Notes: generated by a model not told the origin, from the sequence alone. Shown: positions 9,363-18,573, counted from the stretch's first letter. The stretch: DNA of 49,321 nt from Spirochaetales bacterium (GCA_007127105.1 SLAA01000024.1:1-49321), one strand, 5' to 3'. Numbers and translations are program-made.

Positions 9363-10358
9363 ATGGAAAATGCACTAAACGTTCTTGGACGCAAGGCGGG
9401 CTTTAATGCCGCCTTGCGCCACTTTCGAATTGTCAACGCCTTTATGGGCGATATGCAAAAGGGTCTGAATCTTGCGGATCTGCTTAGCGCAGCCATCGAC
9501 GAAGGCAAAATTGCTCGGCACCAGGTTCCCCTGGCGCTGAGTGCCTTGCTTGTGGATCGATTCGAGTACGCCTATGTTGCTCACAATATGGAGAAGAGCA
9601 TAGATGGGGTTGAGAATCTCTCGGAACGTGTCGCTCTATGGACCGCCTTGCAGGTGGTGGTTGCCTACCATCACCCACAGGCGGGCCTGTTTGTACTAAA
9701 CCCAAAAGACATGGCTGGTTGGGATCAGGCGCTGCCACTCATGAGCGATGAGTTGCTTGTCGTCTATGTCGGGCCAGCACGGGCTGGAGCCGACGTCTCG
9801 TCAAAGGTGCTGGAGTCTGCCGCTCAGGATGTTCTCAAGCTTCTGTATGGCAAAGCGGTAAAGGACAAAAAGGACTACATAGCGACCTCGGCTAGCGCAG
9901 CTGCCGTCAAGCCTCGTGTAAAGGCTGCAGGAAGCTTTTCCGATGACTCCTCAGCCGAGAGCGGCCCCTCAGCGGAGGCCGCCAAGCCGGATCAGGGCGC
10001 AGCCCCCGCGCGGCCCCCAAGTTCAGGTCGGCGGATGACGCCACGCTACTCAGTGATTGTGAGTAACGAGCTCTTTCACAATGGGAATGTTGAGGCGTGG
10101 AAACGAATTGTTGAGAGTTACAAGGCAAAGTACCCGGGTCTCGATGTCCTCATTTGGTATGAGAATGAACGCATTAACGACATCAACGCTCTGTTCAAAT
10201 GGGGAAAGGTGAAGCACGGCATGCCCATTATGGTGAGCGTCGTTGGTGACGAGATTAAAGACGTCTCTAAACTCCAGCGATATCTCTACGAGGGTGCGAG
10301 TCCACGCTTTGAGGTATTCCTGCGCGGCGGAGTTGATCGTATTCTTGACTTGTTCTAA
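9363..10358 (+). CDS. Conserved protein of unknown function, filament locus
   Basis: A 331-residue cytoplasmic protein that I do not recognise. It appears to have two folded parts: residues 1-165 (helical, ending in the ESAAQDVLKLL segment) and residues about 220-331 (RYSVIVSNELFHNGNVEAWKR to the C-terminus), joined by a low-complexity linker of about 45 residues rich in Ala, Ser and Pro. No catalytic motif, signal peptide or membrane segment is visible. It starts 3 nt after the cfpA stop and is followed by the PPDK-like gene after 9 nt, so the three form one transcription unit. Position suggests a partner of CfpA, for example an assembly or anchoring factor, but the sequence does not show the role. 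Confidence 0.85.
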   Translation: MENALNVLGRKAGFNAALRHFRIVNAFMGDMQKGLNLADLLSAAIDEGKIARHQVPLALSALLVDRFEYAYVAHNMEKSIDGVENLSERVALWTALQVVVAYHHPQAGLFVLNPKDMAGWDQALPLMSDELLVVYVGPARAGADVSSKVLESAAQDVLKLLYGKAVKDKKDYIATSASAAAVKPRVKAAGSFSDDSSAESGPSAEAAKPDQGAAPARPPSSGRRMTPRYSVIVSNELFHNGNVEAWKRIVESYKAKYPGLDVLIWYENERINDINALFKWGKVKHGMPIMVSVVGDEIKDVSKLQRYLYEGASPRFEVFLRGGVDRILDLF

Positions 10359-10367
10359 GGAATCGTC

Positions 10368-13049
10368 GTGCAGAGTGATGAGAGCAGTAACTCGGAGAAA
10401 AAGCGCATGAAGCAGTATTATTCATTTACCAGTACGGAGTACTTCCAGGACTCCGAGGTGCTGGAGGTAATCGGCAGTCGAGGCAGGCGAGTTATGGAGC
10501 TAGCCTCACTCGGCGCGCCGATCTCCCCCGGCTTTATCCTTCCCAGTGAAGTTGTAATCCAGCTGTCGGAAGGCAAGATTGACCCTAAACAACTACTGCG
10601 GACCCCCATAGAAAAAATGGAAAAGGTCTTTGGTAAAGGTTTTGACGACGCGACCAACCCCTTGCTTATCAAGGTTGTAGAAAGTCCCATGCTGAACATG
10701 GTGAATACCTTCTCCACCTTGCATAATATTGGGCTTACCGAAAGCACCGTCGAGGGTTTCGCCAAGTATGTCGGAGAAGACTTTGCCTATCACGAGTATG
10801 CAAACGTCATTCTCAAGATTATGGAGCTTGAGCTGCTCACAAACCCGAGCAAGGATCGGGCGAAGAAGCTCTCTTCCATGCAGCAGAAGTTGAAAAAGGC
10901 GAGGGGCAAGCCTGGAATGATGAAGGCTCTCGAGGAGAGTAAAGAGTTGTTCCCTGGCGGTGTATATTCCGACAGTTATGAGCAACTTGCGCACGTCATT
11001 AACCTATTTTATTCCCTATTCCAAACGAACCAGACCAGTGCCGACTCAGCTTTGCTCATTCAGACCATGGTTTTCGGTAACTTTGGCAAGAATAGTTCGT
11101 TTGGTGACTACTACACACACGACATCATTACCGGTGAGAATGTCCTTCGGGGCGAGTTCTACGAAGGAGCCTTTGACAATCGGGCTAAGTCCGGAACGGA
11201 CATCAACAAGATTCAGAAGAAATACCGGGACGACCTTGTTCGTATAGGCAACGAGCTTGAGAAGAACTTCAAGGAAATCAGGCGGGTTCGGTTCACCATA
11301 GAGAACGGCCGTCTCTGGGTTATTGATCAGCAGCCGGTGCCGAATAAGTCGGCGCAGGCGGAGATCAAGACCTTACTTGACCTTCAGAAAGAGGGAGTTG
11401 TTGATGAGGCGTATGTCATCAATAACATTAAACCCGGCAGGCTTTCGGAAATTCTTCACCCTGCTCTTGATACCACTTCGGTTTCCAAGTTCTTCAATGT
11501 ATCGGGTGGAATAGCGGGAGCCGTTGGGGCTGCCATTGGCAGAGTGTATTTTTCCACCGACGAACTCATCAAGGCTCACCGGCTCGCCACCCAAAAGGGC
11601 GAGGATACAAACTTCATTCTTGCGATGTCCTCCACCTATGCCGAGGATGTTAAGGCAATTGAGGTTGCGCGGGGTGTTCTTTCAACAGAAGGTGGTTATG
11701 CATCTCACGCGCCGGTTGTGGCTCGAAGCCTTGGCAAGGTAGCGTTGGTGTATCCCGGCATTAGCTTCCTCAAGGGACAGATGAAGATCGGACAGAAGGT
11801 GATTAAGGAGGGTGAGTACATCACACTCCATGTGCCCTATTATGATCCACCTGAGCTCTATGTTGGAAAGGGCAACCTGACGAAACCCACCCCGGAAGGA
11901 AGTGGCCTCCTTGAGCTGCTTGAACTGGTACAAAACCAGATCGACGACGGCTTTGATGTCCGGGCGAATGCTGACCAACCTAAGGACGCTGAGCTAGCGC
12001 TCAAGTTCAAGACAACGGGGATTGGACTTTGCCGCACCGAACACATGTTCTTTGACGAAAAGCGCATCAACAAGTTCCGATCAATGATTCTTGCTGACTC
12101 AACAGCCGAACGCCAGAAAATCCTCAGCGACCTGAAGAAAATGCAGGTGCAGGACTTCTATGAGCTCTTCAAGATCATGCAGGGGCGACCGGTGACCATT
12201 CGGTTGCTGGATGCACCGCTCCATGAGTTTCTGCCTCACACAGAAGGAAGCATGAAGGAGTTTGTGGCCTTCCTGAAAAAGGGTAACCCAAAAACCAGTG
12301 TCAACGAAGTAAAGGCACGGTGCGACATCCTTGCAGAGGTTAACCCCATGTTGGGGCACCGCGGATGCCGGATAGCCATTTCCTACCCTGAGATCTACAA
12401 CATGCAGGTCAGCGCTATTTTTGAGGCCGCGTACAAGCTCAAGAAGGAGGGTGTCGAGGCCAAACCCGAAATAATGATACCGCTTGTCATGAGCTCCACC
12501 GAACTAAAAACCATTCGAAATGGAAAGAAAATTGAAGGGAAGTCTATCATAGGAATTCGCGAACTAGAGGAAGAGGTGCGTGCAAAGTACGGGCTTAAGC
12601 CGATAGAGTACCAGGTAGGTACAATGATCGAGTTGCCAGCGGCGGCCCTTCAGGCTGATCGTATAGCTCGGTACGGAGACTTCTTCAGCTTTGGTACCAA
12701 CGACCTCACGCAGACCACGAACGGACTATCGAGAGATGACTTCAACAACTTCTTCTCCGACTACAACGAGTTCGACTTACTTGAAGAAAACCCGTTTAAA
12801 GTTCTTGGAGAACAAGTCAAGGAGCTTATTGCTCTGGCATCTGAGCGTGGACGGCTTACCCGGCCCGGGATGAAGCTGGGTATCTGCGGTGAGCATGGTG
12901 CTGAGCCTGCAAATATCCCCTTTGCTAAAGACACCGGGATGAACTACGTATCCTGTTCGCCCTACGGTATTCCCATTGCCAAGCTCGCAATCGCGCAACT
13001 TAACCTCGCGCGTAAGGCGGAGGCGGCTAAAGCCAAGAAGACCAGGTAG
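10368..13049 (+). CDS. ppdK: Pyruvate phosphate dikinase-like protein with degenerate ATP-binding domain
   Basis: An 893-residue protein with full PPDK architecture. The C-terminal PEP/pyruvate barrel is intact: GIGLCRTEHMFF (551-562), RLLDAPLHEFLPH, NPMLGHRGCR, GTMIELPAAAL, FGTNDLTQTTNGLSRDD and the catalytic cysteine in GICGEHG (Cys840). The swivelling phosphohistidine domain is present: EGGYASHAPVVAR with His447. The N-terminal nucleotide-binding domain is not normal: the usual GGKGANL is replaced by IGSRGRR (35-41), the SVRSGARASMPGMMDT stretch by IKVVESPMLNMVNTFS (101-116), and the LQTRNGKR end by IDQQPVPN (319-326). It may therefore use a different phosphoryl donor, or act non-catalytically. 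The GTG start has AAGGA 6 nt upstream. It is the last gene of the cfpA unit and is followed by a terminator. Confidence 0.88.
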   Translation: MQSDESSNSEKKRMKQYYSFTSTEYFQDSEVLEVIGSRGRRVMELASLGAPISPGFILPSEVVIQLSEGKIDPKQLLRTPIEKMEKVFGKGFDDATNPLLIKVVESPMLNMVNTFSTLHNIGLTESTVEGFAKYVGEDFAYHEYANVILKIMELELLTNPSKDRAKKLSSMQQKLKKARGKPGMMKALEESKELFPGGVYSDSYEQLAHVINLFYSLFQTNQTSADSALLIQTMVFGNFGKNSSFGDYYTHDIITGENVLRGEFYEGAFDNRAKSGTDINKIQKKYRDDLVRIGNELEKNFKEIRRVRFTIENGRLWVIDQQPVPNKSAQAEIKTLLDLQKEGVVDEAYVINNIKPGRLSEILHPALDTTSVSKFFNVSGGIAGAVGAAIGRVYFSTDELIKAHRLATQKGEDTNFILAMSSTYAEDVKAIEVARGVLSTEGGYASHAPVVARSLGKVALVYPGISFLKGQMKIGQKVIKEGEYITLHVPYYDPPELYVGKGNLTKPTPEGSGLLELLELVQNQIDDGFDVRANADQPKDAELALKFKTTGIGLCRTEHMFFDEKRINKFRSMILADSTAERQKILSDLKKMQVQDFYELFKIMQGRPVTIRLLDAPLHEFLPHTEGSMKEFVAFLKKGNPKTSVNEVKARCDILAEVNPMLGHRGCRIAISYPEIYNMQVSAIFEAAYKLKKEGVEAKPEIMIPLVMSSTELKTIRNGKKIEGKSIIGIRELEEEVRAKYGLKPIEYQVGTMIELPAAALQADRIARYGDFFSFGTNDLTQTTNGLSRDDFNNFFSDYNEFDLLEENPFKVLGEQVKELIALASERGRLTRPGMKLGICGEHGAEPANIPFAKDTGMNYVSCSPYGIPIAKLAIAQLNLARKAEAAKAKKTR

Positions 13050-13076
13050 GACGATACAGAACTAGCTTGCTAAGAG

Positions 13077-13114
13077 GGCGTCGGTAGACAAGAGTCTGCC
13101 GACGCCTGTTTTTT
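13077..13114 (+). terminator. Intrinsic terminator after the PPDK-like gene
   Basis: GGCGTCGGTAGAC pairs with GTCTGCCGACGCC (13-bp stem, one G-T pair) around an AAGA loop, followed by a run of T at 13109-13114. It closes the filament-locus transcription unit. Confidence 0.9.
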
Positions 13115-13145
13115 CCCCCTCATGAGTTCACGCGAAGGCAGCCTC

Positions 13146-14018
13146 CTAAAGCTTAAGCAGGAACGCCAGTCTTTCAACAAGACGTAGCTTATAACCCGCG
13201 TCATCATAATAGCGGCTTTCAGCGTAACCTCCCCGAACAATCAGCAGCTCCTGCTCGCACAACGACAGTGTTTCCTGACTGAGAGCGTTAGAGGGGGTTG
13301 GGAAATGGTTGTCAAAGAATGCACGCTTGACCGCATTGTCAAGAATCCGGGCAGCATGGTCGTAGTGCCTGTGCGCTTTTGTTTCATAATTCCCGAGTGA
13401 TGGCATGAACACAACGCCGCCCTTAGCACAGCGTAGGAACGCAATGGAAAACCGAAGGTATCCCTCCAGTTCAAGTTTCTCACGCGGACTCAACTCCAAG
13501 GCCTCAAGGTGACTGAGCTTCTCGGATGCCTTGAGCAGTTTCTTGAGCGCGGTGCGGTACCGGAGTCGCAAGTTGCCTTCGTTTCGAAGGTGTAAGTTGT
13601 CGAGACCGTACTGATAGTAGAGGTAGAGCGCTTCAATAACTTCATCACAGTATCCTGCGAAGTATGAGTCAAACTGAGGATTGCGTTCAGCGTGTGTTTC
13701 GGAGAAGGTGGTATGAGCTTGTGTGGGGTGAGGCCGACTATTCTTCTGTGCGTGGGAGTGACCGTTGGGACCCTGGGTGGCTTTGCGGTCTCGGAAGGCT
13801 CCGCCAGCTGGGATGACGGTTTCACGACTCCGCAGATGTTCAACCGCAACCGCATAGGCGGAGTTCAGTCGAGTCATCATCTCATGTGACCATTCCAGCC
13901 GCTCCGCATTGAAGTCAGGATGGTACTGCTTCACTGCGGTTCGGAAAGCTTTACTCAGTTCGCCTGAGTCGCAGTCCGGTTTGACTCCCAGAATGTGAAA
14001 AGCGCTATGCAGTTCCAT
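13146..14018 (-). CDS. J-domain (DnaJ-like) protein
   Basis: A 290-residue protein with an N-terminal J-domain (residues about 3-65) carrying the HPD motif at 33-35 in YHPDFN, which stimulates the ATPase of an Hsp70. It lacks the Gly/Phe region and zinc-finger repeats of true DnaJ, so it is a class III J-protein. The linker (70-105) is polar; residues about 110-290 are helical and of no family I recognise (an ALYLYYQYGLDN segment stands out). No signal peptide or membrane segment. It is monocistronic, with its own promoter (TTGTCC-18 nt-TATACT) divergent from the next gene. It sits beside the filament locus, and the window also contains an orphan Hsp70 substrate-binding domain at 22825; any connection is inference. 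Confidence 0.85.
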   Translation of the reverse strand: MELHSAFHILGVKPDCDSGELSKAFRTAVKQYHPDFNAERLEWSHEMMTRLNSAYAVAVEHLRSRETVIPAGGAFRDRKATQGPNGHSHAQKNSRPHPTQAHTTFSETHAERNPQFDSYFAGYCDEVIEALYLYYQYGLDNLHLRNEGNLRLRYRTALKKLLKASEKLSHLEALELSPREKLELEGYLRFSIAFLRCAKGGVVFMPSLGNYETKAHRHYDHAARILDNAVKRAFFDNHFPTPSNALSQETLSLCEQELLIVRGGYAESRYYDDAGYKLRLVERLAFLLKL

Positions 14019-14032
14019 TTCCCCTCAAGCGG

Positions 14033-14062
14033 AGTATAACCTGAAGAATAAGGCTCGGACAA
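14033..14062 (-). promoter_or_regulatory. Promoter of the J-domain gene
   Basis: On the minus strand TTGTCC (14057-14062), 18 nt, then TATACT (14033-14038), 15 nt before the start codon. It is a good match to a housekeeping sigma-70 promoter and diverges from the promoter at 14099-14127. Confidence 0.6.
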
Positions 14063-14098
14063 CTATCATAACTTTCGCCCTTCCGAAGCGGGCTTTGT

Positions 14099-14127
14099 TT
14101 GACACGGCACCCACTTCAAAATATACT
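14099..14127 (+). promoter_or_regulatory. Strong sigma-70-type promoter of the 185-residue protein gene
   Basis: TTGACA (14099-14104), exactly 17 nt, TATACT (14122-14127): a perfect -35 and a 5/6 -10. Transcription would begin near 14134, giving a leader of about 28 nt with a GAGGA ribosome-binding site at 14153-14157. Confidence 0.75.
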
Positions 14128-14161
14128 TCAGCTATATACTTAGAGCAAAAGCGAGGATAGC

Positions 14162-14719
14162 ATGGCCGTCGTTAAAGAGCTTTTTTCCGCCTATCACAAG
14201 AATGAACTGCCAACTGGAGGCGGCTTCATCATCAGCGCGTTTTTTGATCTCAACACGACCTACACCAAGTACGAGGTCATCTCCTACGCTGCGGTCAAAG
14301 ATATCTATCTGACCGAGGAAGGTATCGTTTTCCAGGCCGACGGCAAAAAGATTTTCGCCCTTGTAGAGCCGCAGAACTACACCGAGAAGCATGTGGAACC
14401 GGCCTACCGGGCCGCACTGCACAGAATTCCGTATCGGCTGAAAGAGGTTGAGATCTTCACCTCAAAGCGGCAAGACCGCATTATGATTGGTAAGGAACCG
14501 GTCATAACCTATACTTCCTTCACCGTCACGAAGTCCGAGGGGCATAACTACAGTTACGTGGTCTACAACACCGACGATATTCTGCCCGCAATTAAGAGTT
14601 TCTTTGAACAATCCCTGTGGAAGGACGCGCGTGTTCCCAAGGCTGATGCTTCCAAGGTAGCGGAGCTGATCGTCTCTGAGTTCAAGAAGATCATGATTGG
14701 CCCGGACGGCGAGTTTTAG
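14162..14719 (+). CDS. Conserved protein of unknown function, 185 residues
   Basis: A soluble protein that I do not recognise. It alternates predicted beta strands (GGGFIISAFFDLNTTYTKYE, GIVFQADGKKIFALVE, SYVVYNTDDILPAIK) with a short C-terminal helix; no signal peptide, membrane segment or catalytic motif is visible. The ATG at 162 bases past 14000 has GAGGA 4 nt upstream. It is monocistronic, with a near-consensus promoter in front and an intrinsic terminator behind, suggesting a well-expressed stand-alone gene. Composition and codon use look like those of its neighbours. Confidence 0.85.
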   Translation: MAVVKELFSAYHKNELPTGGGFIISAFFDLNTTYTKYEVISYAAVKDIYLTEEGIVFQADGKKIFALVEPQNYTEKHVEPAYRAALHRIPYRLKEVEIFTSKRQDRIMIGKEPVITYTSFTVTKSEGHNYSYVVYNTDDILPAIKSFFEQSLWKDARVPKADASKVAELIVSEFKKIMIGPDGEF

Positions 14720-14790
14720 AACCAACGTAACGGATAAGGCGACCTAGTCACTACGGTTGTGATGACAAGAATCGTATCAGCAAACAGAAA

Positions 14791-14818
14791 AGCCCGGCTT
14801 CAGCGCCGGGCTTTTTTT
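14791..14818 (+). terminator. Intrinsic terminator, possibly bidirectional
   Basis: AGCCCGGC pairs with GCCGGGCT around a TTCAGC-type loop, followed by seven T. On the minus strand the same stem is followed by a shorter T tract, so it may also end the convergent por transcript. Confidence 0.9.
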
Positions 14819-14889
14819 GATCAGAATAGAAAGTCGGGAGGAACGCGGCCGCGTGCAACGCGGCGCGCTCCTCTCGGGTTGAAGTGACT

Positions 14890-17800
14890 CTAGAACTGTT
14901 GCTCCGAAAGGTGCTTGTACTGCGCCCAGGTTGTCTTCACGTTCTTGCGGCTCTGCTCAAGATACTTCTGCGCCAACTCCGGCTGTGATGCCTTGAGTGA
15001 ACGGTAGCGAGTCTCTTTGTAGATGTAGTCCGCGACGTCGGTGGTTGGTTCCTTGTAGTCGAGGGTCAAGGGGTTCTTGCCTTCGTCTGCAAGTAAGGGG
15101 TTGTAGCGGTACAGTGGCCACATGCCGGAAGTAACGGCTGCCTTCTGCTGGTCCAGTCCCTTTGACATATCAATGCCGTGAGCAACACAGTGCGAGTAGG
15201 CAATAATAACCGAGGGGCCGTCGTAAGCTTCGGCTTCCTGGAACGCTTTGATGGTCTGGATTCGGTTGTAACCCATAGCAATTCGAGCGACGTATACGTA
15301 GCCGTAGCTCATTGCCATGAGGCCCAGATCTTTCTTCTTGATGTTCTTACCGCTATAGGCGAACTTGGCAATTGCCCCGATTGGGGTGGCCTTGGACATT
15401 TGCCCACCGGTATTCGAGTATGCCTCGGTGTCCATAACAAGAATGTTTATGTTGCGTCCCGATGCAATTACGTGGTCAAGACCACCAAATCCAATGTCGT
15501 ATGCCCATCCGTCACCACCGAGTACCCAAACCGATTTCTTGATCAACTGGTCGGCGGAAGCAATTACGTTCTTTGCAGTTTCCGACTTTGCCGAGGCAAG
15601 TGCCTTCTTGAGTTCGGCAACGTTCTTGCGCTGAGCCTCAATTTCATCCTGGTTGGTCTGCTGGTTGTCAAGAATAGCCTGCAGCAACTTAACCTGTGCA
15701 CCGTCGCCGCCTTGCTCTTTCAACTCTGCAACGAGCTGGAGTGCAAACTTGTGCTGTTGGTCGGCTGTGAGGCGCATGCCAAATCCGAACTCGGCCGCAT
15801 CCTCAAAGAGACTGTTCGACCATGCCGGGCCACGGCCGTCTGCACGCTGTGAATAGGGTGTGGTCGGGAGGTTACCGCCGTAGATTGATGAACAACCGGT
15901 GGCGTTCGCAATTACCGCTCTGTCACCAAAGAGCTGCGACATCAGCTTGACGTATGGTGTTTCACCACAGCCAGCACATGCGCCAGAGAACTCAAACAGT
16001 GGCTCAAGCATCTGCGTGCCTTTGGTTGTATTGAGGTTCAGGTTATTGCGATCTGGATTTGGAACCTCGTTCAAGAAGAACTCCCAGTTCTCGGCTTCGT
16101 CTTCACGGAGCGGTGCCTGGGGTTCCATGTTAATAGCCTTACGCCCGGTCTTCTCACCGTCGACCTTCTCATATGCAGGGCAAGCCTCCACACACAGTGA
16201 ACAGCCGGTGCAGTCCTCGGGGGCTATCTGAATGGTGTACTTCATGCCCTCAAACTCTTTGCCCTTGGCCTCACAGCTCTTGAAGGTTTTCGGCGCTTTT
16301 GTAAGCACCTTCTCGTCGTACGCCTTCATTCGGATAGTTGCATGCGGACATACGGCAGAACAGTCACCGCACTGAATACATACCTCTGGAATCCATACAG
16401 GGATCGCTTCGGCAATGTTCCGTTTTTCCCACTTTGTAGTACCGGTCGGATAGGTACCGTCATTTGGAAGAAGTGATACAGGAAGGAGGTGTCCACGCCC
16501 GGCAATGATTTCGCCGGTAACCGTTTTCACAAAATCTGGAGCGGTAGATGGTACCGCTGGCAGCATATGTCGATTGCCTGAAGTTTCTTTGGGATAGTCG
16601 ACTTCTTCAATGGCGTTCAGTGCAGCGTCAACGGTGCTGAGGTTCTTGTCGACGACGTCCTGACCTTTGTTTGCGTAGGTCTTCTTGATGGCGTTTCGGA
16701 TCAGATCCACGGCCTCAGCTTCAGGCAGAATACCGGAGATCTTGAAGAAGGCGGTCTGCATGATTACGTTGATGCGGCTGCCCATACCGAGATCCTCGGC
16801 AATGCGGACGGCGTCAATCACGTAGAACTTGACCTTCTTGGCAATAATCTGTTTCTGCACCTCAACAGGAAGGTAGTTCCACACCTCATTTGCCGGGTAG
16901 GCAGATGCAAGGAGGAATGTACCACCGGGCTCAAGCTTATCAAGCATTTCCAGCTTTTCCATAAAGGAGAACTTATGGCAGGCCAGGAAGTTGGCTTTGG
17001 TAATGAGGTAGGTACTCTTGATTGGGTCTGGTCCGAATCGGAGGTGGGATACGGTGGTTGTACCGGCCTTTTTTGAGTCGTAGACAAAGTAGGCTTGTAC
17101 CAGGTTGTCGGTCGCTCCGCCAATGATCTTGATTGAGTTCTTGTTTGCACCAACGGTACCGTCCGATCCGAGTCCGTAGAACAGTGCGCGGTGTACGTTC
17201 TCGCCTTCAGTAGAAAAGCTATCGTCCCACGGCAGGCTGCTCTTGGTTACGTCGTCATTTATACCAATGGTGAAGTGATTCTTGGGTTTGGCCTGCTTGA
17301 GATTGTCAAAGACGGCCTTACACATTGCAGGGGTGAACTCGTTGGAACCGAGTCCATAGCGACCGCCGACGATAGTCGGGATCTTGCTGAACTTGGAACT
17401 ACCCTCGGCCATGGCCTCGGAGAATGCGGTACACACGTCTTCATAAAGCGGTTCGCCGAGTGATCCAGGCTCTTTGGTTCGGTCAAGAACAGCAATGGCC
17501 TTTACGCTTGCAGGAAGGGCCTCAATGAAGTCCTTGGTGCTCCATGGGCGGAAGAGTCGAACCTTAAGCACACCAACTTTCTCATTTTTGCTGCTGTTAA
17601 GAGCACCGACTGCTTCGTCCATTGCCTCGGCGCCTGAGCACATGAGAATTGCTACACGGTCGGCGTCGGGGGCTCCTGAGTAGTCAAAAAGTCGGTACTG
17701 TCGGCCGGTGAGTTTGGCAAACTTGTCCATTTCTTTCTGGACGATCCCCGGAGTTGCATCATAGAACTTGTTTGGGGTTTCGCGGGCGGCGAAAAATACG

Positions 17801-18471
17801 TCAGGATTCTGGCTGGTACCACGAATTGTTGGATGCTCAGGGTCAAGGGCACGGCCGCGATGAGCACGGACTGCGTCATTGTCGATCATCTGGCGCATGT
17901 CGTCGTAGCTAAGCTCCTCTACCTTCTGCACTTCGTGCGAGGTGCGGAAGCCGTCAAAGAAGTGAAGAAAAGGCACACGGCTCTTGAGAGTTGCGGAGTG
18001 CGCAATAAGTGCCAGGTCCATAACTTCCTGAACGGAGTTAGAAGCAAGCATGGCAAAGCCGGTTGCGCGGGCCGCCATAACGTCGGAGTGATCACCAAAG
18101 ATGTTCAAGGCCTGGCCACTAACGGCGCGGGCCGATACATGGAACACCGTGGCGGTGAGCTCACCGGCAATCTTGTACATGTTTGGAATCTTCAACAGCA
18201 AACCTTGGCTCGCGGTGAAGGTACAGGTGAGCGCACCTGTGGTGAGCGCACCGTGCACGGCACCAGCGGCGCCAGCTTCCGACTGCAGCTCTACAACATC
18301 GGGGATAGCGCCCCAAATATTCGTTCGGCCTTCTGCCGAAAATTGATCCGATAGTTCGCCCATTGGTGAAGACGGAGTAATCGGGTAAATTGCTATTACC
18401 TCATTTGTTGCATGCGCAACGTGCGCCGCCGCAGCGTTGCCGTCAATCATGACCATATTCCTCTTAGACAT
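14890..18471 (-). CDS. por: Pyruvate:ferredoxin (flavodoxin) oxidoreductase
   Basis: Oxidatively decarboxylates pyruvate to acetyl-CoA and CO2 and reduces ferredoxin or flavodoxin; the key step of pyruvate fermentation in anaerobes. At 1193 residues it is the single-chain NifJ type with all domains fused: N-terminal pyrimidine-binding domain (from residue 1, IYPITPSSPMGE), gamma domain, a two-cluster ferredoxin insert (CIQCGDCSAVC near 700 and CTGCSLCVEAC near 755), the proximal cluster cysteines (CAGCGETPY near 833), and the thiamine pyrophosphate domain (GGDGWAYDIGFGG and DTEAYSNTGGQ near 990-1030). AGGAGAAAGGA precedes the ATG. Upstream lie a promoter-like element at 18574-18602 and a perfect Rex-type operator at 18672-18689, so control by NADH/NAD+ ratio is likely. 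Confidence 0.97.
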   Translation of the reverse strand: MSKRNMVMIDGNAAAAHVAHATNEVIAIYPITPSSPMGELSDQFSAEGRTNIWGAIPDVVELQSEAGAAGAVHGALTTGALTCTFTASQGLLLKIPNMYKIAGELTATVFHVSARAVSGQALNIFGDHSDVMAARATGFAMLASNSVQEVMDLALIAHSATLKSRVPFLHFFDGFRTSHEVQKVEELSYDDMRQMIDNDAVRAHRGRALDPEHPTIRGTSQNPDVFFAARETPNKFYDATPGIVQKEMDKFAKLTGRQYRLFDYSGAPDADRVAILMCSGAEAMDEAVGALNSSKNEKVGVLKVRLFRPWSTKDFIEALPASVKAIAVLDRTKEPGSLGEPLYEDVCTAFSEAMAEGSSKFSKIPTIVGGRYGLGSNEFTPAMCKAVFDNLKQAKPKNHFTIGINDDVTKSSLPWDDSFSTEGENVHRALFYGLGSDGTVGANKNSIKIIGGATDNLVQAYFVYDSKKAGTTTVSHLRFGPDPIKSTYLITKANFLACHKFSFMEKLEMLDKLEPGGTFLLASAYPANEVWNYLPVEVQKQIIAKKVKFYVIDAVRIAEDLGMGSRINVIMQTAFFKISGILPEAEAVDLIRNAIKKTYANKGQDVVDKNLSTVDAALNAIEEVDYPKETSGNRHMLPAVPSTAPDFVKTVTGEIIAGRGHLLPVSLLPNDGTYPTGTTKWEKRNIAEAIPVWIPEVCIQCGDCSAVCPHATIRMKAYDEKVLTKAPKTFKSCEAKGKEFEGMKYTIQIAPEDCTGCSLCVEACPAYEKVDGEKTGRKAINMEPQAPLREDEAENWEFFLNEVPNPDRNNLNLNTTKGTQMLEPLFEFSGACAGCGETPYVKLMSQLFGDRAVIANATGCSSIYGGNLPTTPYSQRADGRGPAWSNSLFEDAAEFGFGMRLTADQQHKFALQLVAELKEQGGDGAQVKLLQAILDNQQTNQDEIEAQRKNVAELKKALASAKSETAKNVIASADQLIKKSVWVLGGDGWAYDIGFGGLDHVIASGRNINILVMDTEAYSNTGGQMSKATPIGAIAKFAYSGKNIKKKDLGLMAMSYGYVYVARIAMGYNRIQTIKAFQEAEAYDGPSVIIAYSHCVAHGIDMSKGLDQQKAAVTSGMWPLYRYNPLLADEGKNPLTLDYKEPTTDVADYIYKETRYRSLKASQPELAQKYLEQSRKNVKTTWAQYKHLSEQQF

Positions 18472-18573
18472 AACGGTCCTTTCTCCTATAAAAGTGGTGT
18501 GGATTCCATCTCCGATCCTTGGTTCGCAACGTGCGGGATGAAGAACGAAGAAGTTGGTTTGTTAATAGCTGTA

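Noticed and set aside
15178-15852. 224-codon open frame on the plus strand
   Set aside because: Antisense to the por thiamine-binding region; shadow frame.
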